DNA from: Limanda limanda
Lineage: Eukaryota > Chordata > Actinopteri > Pleuronectiformes > Pleuronectidae
Length of the DNA: 64,000 nt
Assembly (NCBI RefSeq): GCF_963576545.1
Contig: NW_026870532.1
Span: 620,001-684,000, forward strand
Direction: 5' to 3'
Shown here: positions 51,701 through 63,862 of the stretch, piece by piece
How positions within the stretch are numbered: position 1 is the first letter of the stretch
Layout: every line of letters begins with the position of its first letter
Notes under the pieces: model-generated
Database searches by the model: none
Told to the model about the DNA's origin: nothing
Seen by the model: the letters and a program-made list of their open reading frames with translations, nothing else
Program-made: the position numbers and the translations under genes

Positions 51701-54700
51701 GTCGGAGAAGCTCAAGGATGGTACCGATCGATGCGCGCTACCCCATTTAGTGGGGGTAGAGCCTACTTGCAAGTCTCTCCGACCTTCACAAAAAAAGTTA
51801 TTCAAGAATATCTCCTCAGATTTGGGGGAATTTCGTCGGTCGACCTCTTTCGAAGGTCGTACAAGCTCGGGGATGGTACCAATCGATCCGCAGGACCCAA
51901 ATTAGTCCAGATGCAACCACTTTCCAAGTCTCTCCGACCTTCACAAAAAAAGTTATTCAAGAATATCTCTTTCTCCTATGTGCTTTCATCCCTAACCCTA
52001 ACCCTAACCCTTCCGAAAGTCGGAGAAGCTCAAGGATGGTACCGATCGATGCGCGCTACCCCATTTAGTGGGGGTAGAGCCTACTTGCAAGTCTCTCCGA
52101 CCTTCACAAAAAACGTTATTCAAGAATATCTCTTTCTCCTATGTGCTTTCATCCCTAACCCTAACCCTAACCCTTCCGAAAGTCGGAGAAGCTCAAGGAT
52201 AGTACCGATCGATGCGCGCTACCCCATTTAGTGGGGGTAGAGCCTACTTGCAAGTCTCTCCGACCTTCACAAAAAAAGTTATTCAAGAATATCTCCTCAG
52301 ATTTGGGGGAATTTCGTCAGTCGACCTCTTTCGAAGGTCGTACAAGCTCGGGGATGGTACCAATCGATCCGCAGGACCCAAATTAGTCCAGATGCAACCA
52401 CTTTCCAAGTCTCTCCGACCTTCACAAAAAAAGTTATTCAAGAATATCTCTTTCTCCTATGTGCTTTCATCCCTAACCCTAACCCTAACCCTTCCGAAAG
52501 TCGGAGAAGCTCAAGGATGGTACCGATCGATGTGCGCTACCCCATTTAGTGGGGGTAGAGCCTACTTGCAAGTCTCTCCGACCTTCACAAAAAACGTTAT
52601 TCAAGAATATCTCTTTCTCCTATGTGCTTTCATCCCTAACCCTAACCCTAACCCTTCCGAAAGTCGGAGAAGCTCAAGGATGGTACCGATCGATGCGCGC
52701 TACCCCATTTAGTGGGGGTAGAGCCTACTTGCAAGTCTCTCCGACCTTCACAAAAAAAGTTATTCAAGAATATCTCCTCAGATTTGGGGGAATTTCGTCG
52801 GTCGACCTCTTCCGAAGGTCGTACAAGCTCGGGGATGGTACCAATCGATCCGCAGGACCCAAATTAGTCCAGATGCAACCACTTTCCAAGTCTCTCCGAC
52901 CTTCACAAAAAAAGTTATTCAAGAATATCTCTTTCTCCTATGTGCTTTCATCCCTAACCCTAACCCTAACCCTTCCGAAAGTCGGAGAAGCTCAAGGATG
53001 GTACCGATCGATGCGCGCTACCCCATTTAGTGGGGGTAGAGCCTACTTGCAAGTCTCTCCGACCTTCACAAAAAAAGTTATTCAAGAATATCTCTTTCTC
53101 CTATGTGCTTTCATCCCTAACCCTAACCCTAACCCTTCCGAAAGTCGGAAAAGCTCACGGATGGTACCGATCGATGCGCGCTACCCCATTTAGTGGGGGT
53201 AGAGCCTACTTGCAAGTCTCTCCGACCTTCACAAAAAAAGTTATTCAAGAATATCTCTTTCTCCTATGTGCTTTCATCCCTAACCCTAACCCTAACCCTT
53301 CCGAAAGTCGGAGAAGCTCAAGGATGGTACCGATCGATGCGCGCTACCCCATTTAGTGGGGGTAGAGCCTACTTGCAAGTCTCTCCGACCTTCACAAAAA
53401 AAGTTATTCAAGAATATCTCTTTCTCCTATGTGCTTTCATCCCTAACCCTAACCCTAACCCTTCCGAAAGTCGGAGAAGCTCAAGGATGGTACCGATCGA
53501 TGCGCGCTACCCCATTTAGTGGGGGTAGAGCCTACTTGCAAGTCTCTCCGACCTTCACAAAAAAAGTTATTCAAGAATATCTCTTTCTCCTATGTGCTTT
53601 CATCCCTAACCCTAACCCTAACCCTTCCGAAAGTCGGAGAAGCTCAAGGATGGTACCGATGGATGCGCGCTACTCCATTTAGTGGGGGTAGAGCCTACTT
53701 GCAAGTCTCTCCGACCTTCACAAAAAAAGTTATTCAAGAATATCTCCTCAGATTTGGGGGAATTTCGTCGGTCGACCTCTTCCGAAGGTCGTACAAGCTC
53801 GGGGATGGTACCAATCGATCCGCAGGACCCAAATTAGTCCAGATGCAACCACTTTCCAAGTCTCTCCGACCTTCACAAAAAAAGTTATTCAAGAATATCT
53901 CTTTCTCCTATGTGCTTTCATCCCTAACCCTAACCCTAACCCTTCCAAAAGTCGGAGAAGCTCAAGGATGGTACCGATCGATGCGCGCTACCCCATTTAG
54001 TGGGGGTAGAGCCTACTTGCAAGTCTCTCCGACCTTCACAAAAAAAGTTATTCAAGAATATCTCTTTCTCCTATGTGCTTTCATCCCTAACCCTAACCCT
54101 AACCCTTCCGAAAGTCGGAGAAGCTCAAGGATGGTACCGATCGATGCGCGCAACCCCATTTAGTGGGGGTAGAGCCTACTTGCAAGTCTCTCCGACCTTC
54201 ACAAAAAAAGTTATTCAAGAATATCTCTTTCTCCTATGTGCTTTCATCCCTAACCCTAACCCTAACCCTTCCGAAAGTCGGAGAAGCTCAAGGATGGTAC
54301 CGATCGATGCGCGCAACCCCATTTAGTGGGGGTAGAGCCTACTTGCAAGTCTCTCCGACCTTCACAAAAAAAGTTATTCAAGAATATCTCCTCAGATTTG
54401 GGGGAATTTCGTCGGTCGACCTCTTCCGAAGGTCGTACAAGCTCGGGGATGGTACCAATCGATCTGCAGGACCCAAATTAGTCCAGATGCAACCACTTTC
54501 CAAGTCTCTCCGACCTTCACAAAAAAAGTTATTCAAGAATATCTCTTTCTCCTATGTGCTTTCATCCCTAACCCTAACCCTAACCCTTCCGAAAGTCGGA
54601 GAAGCTCAAGGATGGTACCGATCGATGCGCGCTACCCCATTTAGTGGGGGTAGAGCCTACTTGCAAGTCTCTCCGACCTTCACAAAAAAAGTTATTCAAG

Positions 54701-56146
54701 AATATCTCTTTCTCCTATGTGCTTTCATCCCTAACCCTAACCCTTCCGAAAGTCGGAGAAGCTCAAGGATGGTACCGATCGATGCGCGCTACCCCATTTA
54801 GTGGGGGTAGAGCCTACTTGCAAGTCTCTCCGACCTTCACAAAAAAAGTTATTCAAGAATATCTCTTTCTCCTATGTGCTTTCATCCCTAACCCTAACCC
54901 TAACCCTTCCGAAAGTCGGAGAAGCTCAAGGATGGTACCGATCGATGCGCGCTACCCCATTTAGTGGGGGTAGAGCCTACTTGCAAGTCTCTCCGACCTT
55001 CACAAAAAAAGTTATTCAAGAATATCTCTTTCTCCTATGTGCTTTCATCCCTAACCCTAACCCTAACCCTTCCGAAAGTCGGAGAAGCTCAAAGATGGTA
55101 CCGATCGATGCGCGCTACCCCATTTAGTGGGGGTAAAGCCTACTTGCAAGTCTCTCCGACCTTCACAAAAAAAGTTATTCAAGAATATCTCTTTCTCCTA
55201 TGTGCTTTCATCCCTAACCCTAACCCTTCCGAAAGTCGGAGAAGCTCAAGGATGGTACCGATCGATGCGCGCTACCCCATTTAGTGGGGGTAGAGCCTAC
55301 TTGCAAGTCTCTCCGACCTTCACAAAAAAAGTTATTCAAGAATATCTCTTTCTCCTATGTGCTTTCATCCCTAACCCTAACCCTAACCCTTCCGAAAGTC
55401 GGAGAAGCTCAAGAATGGTACCGATCGATGCGCGCTACCCCATTTAGTGGGGGTAGAGCCTACTTGCAAGTCTCTCCGACCTTCACAAAAAAAGTTATTC
55501 AAGAATATCTCCTCAGATTTGGGGGAATTTCGTCGGTCGACCTCTTTCGAAGGTCGTACAAGCTCGGGGATGGTACCAATCGATCTGCAGGACCCAAATT
55601 AGTCCAGATGCAACCACTTTCCAAGTCTCTCCGACCTTCACAAAAAAAGTTATTCAAGAATATCTCTTTCTCCTATGTGCTTTCATCCCTAACCCTAACC
55701 CTAACCCTTCCGAAAGTCGGAGAAGCTCAAGGATGGTACCGATCGATGCGCGCTACCCCATTTAGTGGGGGTAGAGCCTACTTGCAAGTCTCTCCGACCT
55801 TCACAAAAAACGTTATTCAAGAATATCTCTTTCTCCTATGTGCTTTCATCCCTAACCCTAACCCTAACCCTTCCGAAAGTCGGAGAAGCTCAAGGATGGT
55901 ACCGATCGATGCGCGCTACCCCATTTAGTGGGGGTAGAGCCTACTTGCAAGTCTCTCCGACCTTCACAAAAAAAGTTATTCAAGAATATCTCCTCAGATT
56001 TGGGGGAATTTCGTCAGTCGACCTCTTTCGAAGGTCGTACAAGCTCGGGGATGGTACCAATCGATCCGCAGGACCCAAATTAGTCCAGATGCAACCACTT
56101 TCCAAGTCTCTCCGACCTTCACAAAAAAAGTTATTCAAGAATATCT
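48753..56146 (+). repeat. 3,697 bp higher-order repeat, tandem pair
   Basis: Copy 1 is 48753-52449 and copy 2 is 52450-56146, both 3,697 bp with identical unit order A2-B-A5-B-A3-B-A6-B-A2-B. Private markers in both are GGAAAAGCTCACGG (49450 and 53147), GATGGATGCGCGCTACTCC (about 49963 and 53660), CTGCAGG (50767 and 54464), a doubled GCGCAACCCC pair, two two-hexamer A units and a final B with GTCAGTCGACCTCTTTCG. Differences are few, such as CCAAAAATCGG at 50249 versus CCAAAAGTCGG at 53946 and AGGATAGTACC at 52200. Confidence 0.95.
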
Positions 56147-59100
56147 CTTTCTCCTATGTGCTTTCATCCCTAACCCTAACCCTAACCCTTCCAAAAGTCG
56201 GAGAAGCTCAAGGATGGTACCGATCGATGCGCGCTACCCCATTTAGTGGGGGTAGAGCCTACTTGCAAGTCTCTCCGACCTTCACAAAAAAAGTTATTCA
56301 AGAATATCTCTTTCTCCTATGTGCTTTCATCCCTAACCCTAACCCTAACCCTTCCGAAAGTCGGAGAAGCTCAAGGATGGTACCGATCGATGCGCGCTAC
56401 CCCATTTAGTGGGGGTAGAGCCTACTTGCAAGTCTTTCCGACCTTCACAAAAAAAGTTATTCAAGAATATCTCTTTCTCCTATGTGCTTTCATCCCTAAC
56501 CCTAACCCTAACCCTTCCGAAAGTCGGAGAAGCTCAAGGATGGTACCGATCGATGCGCGCAACCCCATTTAGTGGGGGTAGAGCCTACTTGCAAGTCTCT
56601 CCGACCTTCACAAAAAAAGTTATTCAAGAATATCTCCTCAGATTTGGGGGAATTTCGTCGGTCGACCTCTTCCGAAGGTCGTACAAGCTCGGGGATGGTA
56701 CCAATCGATCCGCAGGACCCAAATTAGTCCAGATGCAACCACTTTCCAAGTCTCTCCGACCTTCACAAAAAAAGTTATTCAAGAATATCTCTTTCTCCTA
56801 TGTGCTTTCATCCCTAACCCTAACCCTAACCCTTCCGAAAGTCGGAGAAGCTCAAGGATGGTACCGATCGATGCGCGCTACCCCATTTAGTGGGGGTAGA
56901 GCCTACTTGCAAGTCTCTCCGACCTTCACAAAAAAAGTTATTCAAGAATATCTCTTTCTCCTATGTGCTTTCATCCCTAACCCTAACCCTTCCGAAAGTC
57001 GGAGAAGCTCAAGGATGGTACCGATCGATGCGCGCTACCCCATTTAGTGGGGGTAGAGCCTACTTGCAAGTCTCTCCGACCTTCACAAAAAAAGTTATTC
57101 AAGAATATCTCTTTCTCCTATGTGCTTTCATCCCTAACCCTAACCCTAACCCTTCCGAAAGTCGGAGAAGCTCAAGGATGGTACCGATCGATGCGCGCTA
57201 CCCCATTTAGTGGGGGTAGAGCCTACTTGCAAGTCTCTCCGACCTTCACAAAAAAAGTTATTCAAGAATATCTCTTTCTCCTATGTGCTTTCATCCCTAA
57301 CCCTAACCCTAACCCTTCCGAAAGTCGGAGAAGCTCAAAGATGGTACCGATCGATGCGCGCTACCCCATTTAGTGGGGGTAGAGCCTACTTGCAAGTCTC
57401 TCCGACCTTCACAAAAAAAGTTATTCAAGAATATCTCTTTCTCCTATGTGCTTTCATCCCTAACCCTAACCCTAACCCTTCCGAAAGTCGGAGAAGCTCA
57501 AGGATGGTACCGATCGATGCGCGCTACCCCATTTAGTGGGGGTAGAGCCTACTTGCAAGTCTCTCCGACCTTCACAAAAAAAGTTATTCAAGAATATCTC
57601 TTTCTCCTATGTGCTTTCATCCCTAACCCTAACCCTAACCCTTCCGAAAGTCGGAGAAGCTCAAGGATGGTACCGATCGATGCGCGCTACCCCATTTAGT
57701 GGGGGTAGAGCCTACTTGCAAGTCTCTCCGACCTTCACAAAAAAAGTTATTCAAGAATATCTCCTCAGATTTGGGGGAATTTCGTCGGTCGACCTCTTCC
57801 GAAGGTCGTACAAGCTCGGGGATGGTACCAATCGATCCGCAGGACCCAAATTAGTCCAGATGCAACCACTTTCCAAGTCTCTCCGACCTTCACAAAAAAA
57901 GTTATTCAAGAATATCTCTTTCTCCTATGTGCTTTCATCCCTAACCCTAACCCTAACCCTTCCGAAAGTCGGAGAAGCTCAAGGATGGTACCGATCGATG
58001 CGCGCTACCCCATTTAGTGGGGGTAGAGCCTACTTGCAAGTCTCTCCGACCTTCACAAAAAACGTTATTCAAGAATATCTCTTTCTCCTATGTGCTTTCA
58101 TCCCTAACCCTAACCCTAACCCTTCCGAAAGTCGGAGAAGCTCAAGGATGGTACCGATCGATGCGCGCTACCCCATTTAGTGGGGGTAGAGCCTACTTGC
58201 AAGTCTCTCCGACCTTCACAAAAAAAGTTATTCAAGAATATCTCCTCAGATTTGGGGGAATTTCGTCGGTCGACCTCTTTCGAAGGTCGTACAAGCTCGG
58301 GGATGGTACCAATCGATCCGCAGGACCCAAATTAGTCCAGATGCAACCACTTTCCAAGTCTCTCCGACCTTCACAAAAAAAGTTATTCAAGAATATCTCT
58401 TTCTCCTATGTGCTTTCATCCCTAACCCTAACCCTAACCCTTCCGAAAGTCGGAGAAGCTCAAGGATGGTACCGATCGATGCGCGCTACCCCATTTAGTG
58501 GGGGTAGAGCCTACTTGCAAGTCTCTCCGACCTTCACAAAAAAAGTTATTCAAGAATATCTCTTTCTCCTATGTGCTTTCATCCCTAACCCTAACCCTAA
58601 CCCTTCCGAAAGTCGGAGAAGCTCAAGGATGGTACCGATCGATGCGCGCTACCCCATTTAGTGGGGGTAGAGCCTACTTGCAAGTCTCTCCGACCTTCAC
58701 AAAAAAAGTTATTCAAGAATATCTCTTTCTCCTATGTGCTTTCATCCCTAACCCTAACCCTAACCCTTCCGAAAGTCGGAGAAGCTCAAGGATGGTACCG
58801 ATCGATGCGCGCTACCCCATTTAGTGGGGGTAGAGCCTACTTGCAAGTCTCTCCGACCTTCACAAAAAAAGTTATTCAAGAATATCTCCTCAGATTTGGG
58901 GGAATTTCGTCGGTCGACCTCTTCCGAAGGTCGTACAAGCTCGCGGATGGTACCAATCGATCCGCAGGACCCAAATTAGTCCAGATGCAACCACTTTCCA
59001 AGTCTCTCCGACCTTCACAAAAAAAGTTATTCAAGAATATCTCTTTCTCCTATGTGCTTTCATCCCTAACCCTAACCCTAACCCTTCCGAAAGTCGGAGA

Positions 59101-62100
59101 AGCTCAAGGATGGTACCGATCGATGCGCGCTACCCCATTTAGTGGGGGTAGAGCCTACTTGCAAGTCTCTCCGACCTTCACAAAAAAAGTTATTCAAGAA
59201 TATCTCTTTCTCCTATGTGCTTTCATCCCTAACCCTAACCCTAACCCTTCCGAAAGTCGGAGAAGCTCAAGGATGGTACCGATCGATGCGCGCTACCCCA
59301 TTTAGTGGGGGTAGAGCCTACTTGCAAGTCTCTCCGACCTTCACAAAAAAAGTTATTCAAGAATATCTCTTTCTCCTATGTGCTTTCATCCCTAACCCTA
59401 ACCCTAACCCTTCCGAAAGTCGGAGAAGCTCAAAGATGGTACCGATCGATGCGCGCTACCCCATTTAGTGGGGGTAGAGCCTACTTGCAAGTCTCTCCGA
59501 CCTTCACAAAAAAAGTTATTCAAGAATATCTCTTTCTCCTATGTGCTTTCATCCCTAACCCTAACCCTAACCCTTCCGAAAGTCGGAGAAGCTCAAGGAT
59601 GGTACCGATCGATGCGCGCAACCCCATTTAGTGGGGGTAGAGCCTACTTGCAAGTCTCTCCGACCTTCACAAAAAAAGTTATTCAAGAATATCTCCTCAG
59701 ATTTGGGGGAATTTCGTCGGTCGACCTCTTCCGAAGGTCGTACAAGCTCGGGGATGGTACCAATCGATCCGCAGGACCCAAATTAGTCCAGATGCAACCA
59801 CTTTCCAAGTCTCTCCGACCTTCACAAAAAAAGTTATTCAAGAATATCTCTTTCTCCTATGTGCTTTCATCCCTAACCCTAACCCTAACCCTTCCGAAAG
59901 TCGGAGAAGCTCAAGGATGGTACCGATCGATGCGCGCTACCCCATTTAGTGGGGGTAGAGCCTACTTGCAAGTCTCTCCGACCTTCACAAAAAAAGTTAT
60001 TCAAGAATATCTCTTTCTCCTATGTGCTTTCATCCCTAACCCTAACCCTAACCCTTCCGAAAGTCGGAGAAGCTCAAGGATGGTACCGATCGATGCGCGC
60101 TACCCCATTTAGTGGGGGTAGAGCCTACTTGCAAGTCTCTCCGACCTTCACAAAAAAAGTTATTCAAGAATATCTCTTTCTCCTATGTGCTTTCATCCCT
60201 AACCCTAACCCTAACCCTTCCGAAAGTCGGAGAAGCTCAAGGATGGTACCGATCGATGCGCGCTACCCCATTTAGTGGGGGTAGAGCCTACTTGCAAGTC
60301 TCTCCGACCTTCACAAAAAAAGTTATTCAAGAATATCTCTTTCTCCTATGTGCTTTCATCCCTAACCCTAACCCTTCCGAAAGTCGGAGAAGCTCAAGGA
60401 TGGTACCGATCGATGCGCGCTACCCCATTTAGTGGGGGTAGAGCCTACTTGCAAGTCTCTCCGACCTTCACAAAAAAAGTTATTCAAGAATATCTCTTTC
60501 TCCTATGTGCTTTCATCCCTAACCCTAACCCTAACCCTTCCGAAAGTCGGAGAAGCTCAAGGATGGTACCGATCGATGCGCGCTACCCCATTTAGTGGGG
60601 GTAGAGCCTACTTGCAAGTCTCTCCGACCTTCACAAAAAAAGTTATTCAAGAATATCTCTTTCTCCTATGTGCTTTCATCCCTAACCCTAACCCTAACCC
60701 TTCCGAAAGTCGGAGAAGCTCAAAGATGGTACCGATCGATGTGCGCTACCCCATTTAGTGGGGGTAGAGCCTACTTGCAAGTCTCTCCGACCTTCACAAA
60801 AAAAGTTATTCAAGAATATCTCTTTCTCCTATGTGCTTTCATCCCTAACCCTAACCCTTCCGAAAGTCGGAGAAGCTCAAGGATGGTACCGATCGATGCG
60901 CGCTACCCCATTTAGTGGGGGTAGAGCCTACTTGCAAGTCTCTCCGACCTTCACAAAAAAAGTTATTCAAGAATATCTCTTTCTCCTATGTGCTTTCATC
61001 CCTAACCCTAACCCTAACCCTTCCGAAAGTCGGAGAAGCTCAAGGATGGTACCGATCGATGCGCGCTACCCCATTTAGTGGGGGTAGAGCCTACTTGCAA
61101 GTCTCTCCGACCTTCACAAAAAAAGTTATTCAAGAATATCTCCTCAGATTTGGGGGAATTTCGTCGGTCGACCTCTTTCGAAGGTCGTACAAGCTCGGGG
61201 ATGGTACCAATCGATCCGCAGGACCCAAATTAGTCCAGATGCAACCACTTTCCAAGTCTCTCCGACCTTCACAAAAAAAGTTATTCAAGAATATCTCTTT
61301 CTCCTATGTGCTTTCATCCCTAACCCTAACCCTAACCCTTCCGAAAGTCGGAGAAGCTCAAGGATGGTACCGATCGATGCGCGCTACCCCATTTAGTGGG
61401 GGTAGAGCCTACTTGCAAGTCTCTCCGACCTTCACAAAAAACGTTATTCAAGAATATCTCTTTCTCCTATGTGCTTTCATCCCTAACCCTAACCCTAACC
61501 CTTCCGAAAGTCGGAGAAGCTCAAGGATGGTACCGATCGATGCGCGCTACCCCATTTAGTGGGGGTAGAGCCTACTTGCAAGTCTCTCCGACCTTCACAA
61601 AAAAAGTTATTCAAGAATATCTCCTCAGATTTGGGGGAATTTCGTCAGTCGACCTCTTTCGAAGGTCGTACAAGCTCGGGGATGGTACCAATCGATCCGC
61701 AGGACCCAAATTAGTCCAGATGCAACCACTTTCCAAGTCTCTCCGACCTTCACAAAAAAAGTTATTCAAGAATATCTCTTTCTCCTATGTGCTTTCATCC
61801 CTAACCCTAACCCTAACCCTTCCAAAAGTCGGAGAAGCTCAAGGATGGTACCGATCGATGCGCGCTACCCCATTTAGTGGGGGTAGAGCCTACTTGCAAG
61901 TCTCTCCGACCTTCACAAAAAAAGTTATTCAAGAATATCTCTTTCTCCTATGTGCTTTCATCCCTAACCCTAACCCTAACCCTTCCGAAAGTCGGAGAAG
62001 CTCAAGGATGGTACCGATCGATGCGCGCTACCCCATTTAGTGGGGGTAGAGCCTACTTGCAAGTCTTTCCGACCTTCACAAAAAAAGTTATTCAAGAATA

Positions 62101-63230
62101 TCTCTTTCTCCTATGTGCTTTCATCCCTAACCCTAACCCTAACCCTTCCGAAAGTCGGAGAAGCTCAAGGATGGTACCGATCGATGCGCGCAACCCCATT
62201 TAGTGGGGGTAGAGCCTACTTGCAAGTCTCTCCGACCTTCACAAAAAAAGTTATTCAAGAATATCTCCTCAGATTTGGGGGAATTTCGTCGGTCGACCTC
62301 TTCCGAAGGTCGTACAAGCTCGGGGATGGTACCAATCGATCCGCAGGACCCAAATTAGTCCAGATGCAACCACTTTCCAAGTCTCTCCGACCTTCACAAA
62401 AAAAGTTATTCAAGAATATCTCTTTCTCCTATGTGCTTTCATCCCTAACCCTAACCCTAACCCTTCCGAAAGTCGGAGAAGCTCAAGGATGGTACCGATC
62501 GATGCGCGCTACCCCATTTAGTGGGGGTAGAGCCTACTTGCAAGTCTCTCCGACCTTCACAAAAAAAGTTATTCAAGAATATCTCTTTCTCCTATGTGCT
62601 TTCATCCCTAACCCTAACCCTTCCGAAAGTCGGAGAAGCTCAAGGATGGTACCGATCGATGCGCGCTACCCCATTTAGTGGGGGTAGAGCCTACTTGCAA
62701 GTCTCTCCGACCTTCACAAAAAAAGTTATTCAAGAATATCTCTTTCTCCTATGTGCTTTCATCCCTAACCCTAACCCTAACCCTTCCGAAAGTCGGAGAA
62801 GCTCAAGGATGGTACCGATCGATGCGCGCTACCCCATTTAGTGGGGGTAGAGCCTACTTGCAAGTCTCTCCGACCTTCACAAAAAAAGTTATTCAAGAAT
62901 ATCTCTTTCTCCTATGTGCTTTCATCCCTAACCCTAACCCTAACCCTTCCGAAAGTCGGAGAAGCTCAAAGATGGTACCGATCGATGCGCGCTACCCCAT
63001 TTAGTGGGGGTAGAGCCTACTTGCAAGTCTCTCCGACCTTCACAAAAAAAGTTATTCAAGAATATCTCTTTCTCCTATGTGCTTTCATCCCTAACCCTAA
63101 CCCTAACCCTTCCGAAAGTCGGAGAAGCTCAAGGATGGTACCGATCGATGCGCGCTACCCCATTTAGTGGGGGTAGAGCCTACTTGCAAGTCTCTCCGAC
63201 CTTCACAAAAAAAGTTATTCAAGAATATCT
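54545..63230 (+). repeat. 5,631 bp displaced duplicate (54545-57599 and 60176-63230)
   Basis: About 3,055 bp recurs 5,631 bp downstream. Unit order, the two-hexamer A positions, the AAAGATGG units, the GTCAGTCGACC B (55992 and 61623), CCAAAAG (56193 and 61824) and AGTCTTTCCGACC (56435 and 62066) are all in register. The match ends where the right copy lacks an A-B-A-A stretch. Confidence 0.9.
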
Positions 63231-63862
63231 CCTCAGATTTGGGGGAATTTCGTCGGTCGACCTCTTTCGAAGGTCGTACAAGCTCGGGGATGGTACCAAT
63301 CGATCCGCAGGACCCAAATTAGTCCAGATGCAACCACTTTCCAAGTCTCTCCGACCTTCACAAAAAAAGTTATTCAAGAATATCTCTTTCTCCTATGTGC
63401 TTTCATCCCTAACCCTTCCGAAAGTCGGAGAAGCTCAAGGATGGTACCGATCGATGCGCGCAACCCCATTTAGTGGGGGTAGAGCCTACTTGCAAGTCTC
63501 TCCGACCTTCACAAAAAAAGTTATTCAAGAATATCTCTTTCTCCTATGTGCTTTCATCCCTAACCCTAACCCTAACCCTTCCGAAAGTCGGAGAAGCTCA
63601 AGGATGGTACCGATCGATGCGCGCTACCCCATTTAGTGGGGGTAGAGCCTACTTGCAAGTCTCTCCGACCTTCACAAAAAAAGTTATTCAAGAATATCTC
63701 TTTCTCCTATGTGCTTTCATCCCTAACCCTAACCCTAACCCTTCCGAAAGTCGGAGAAGCTCAAGGATGGTACCGATCGATGTGCGCTACCCCATTTAGT
63801 GGGGGTAGAGCCTACTTGCAAGTCTCTCCGACCTTCACAAAAAAAGTTATTCAAGAATATCT

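Noticed and set aside
51..63799. Roughly 200 overlapping open frames on the + strand, about 60-330 codons, with repeated products beginning after TTTAGTGG
   Set aside because: They are periodic by-products of 163 and 155 bp units. They overlap one another in different frames, end at the same TAG in each A, usually start at GTG and change length only with A/B order. None resembles a known protein family, so none is annotated as a gene.
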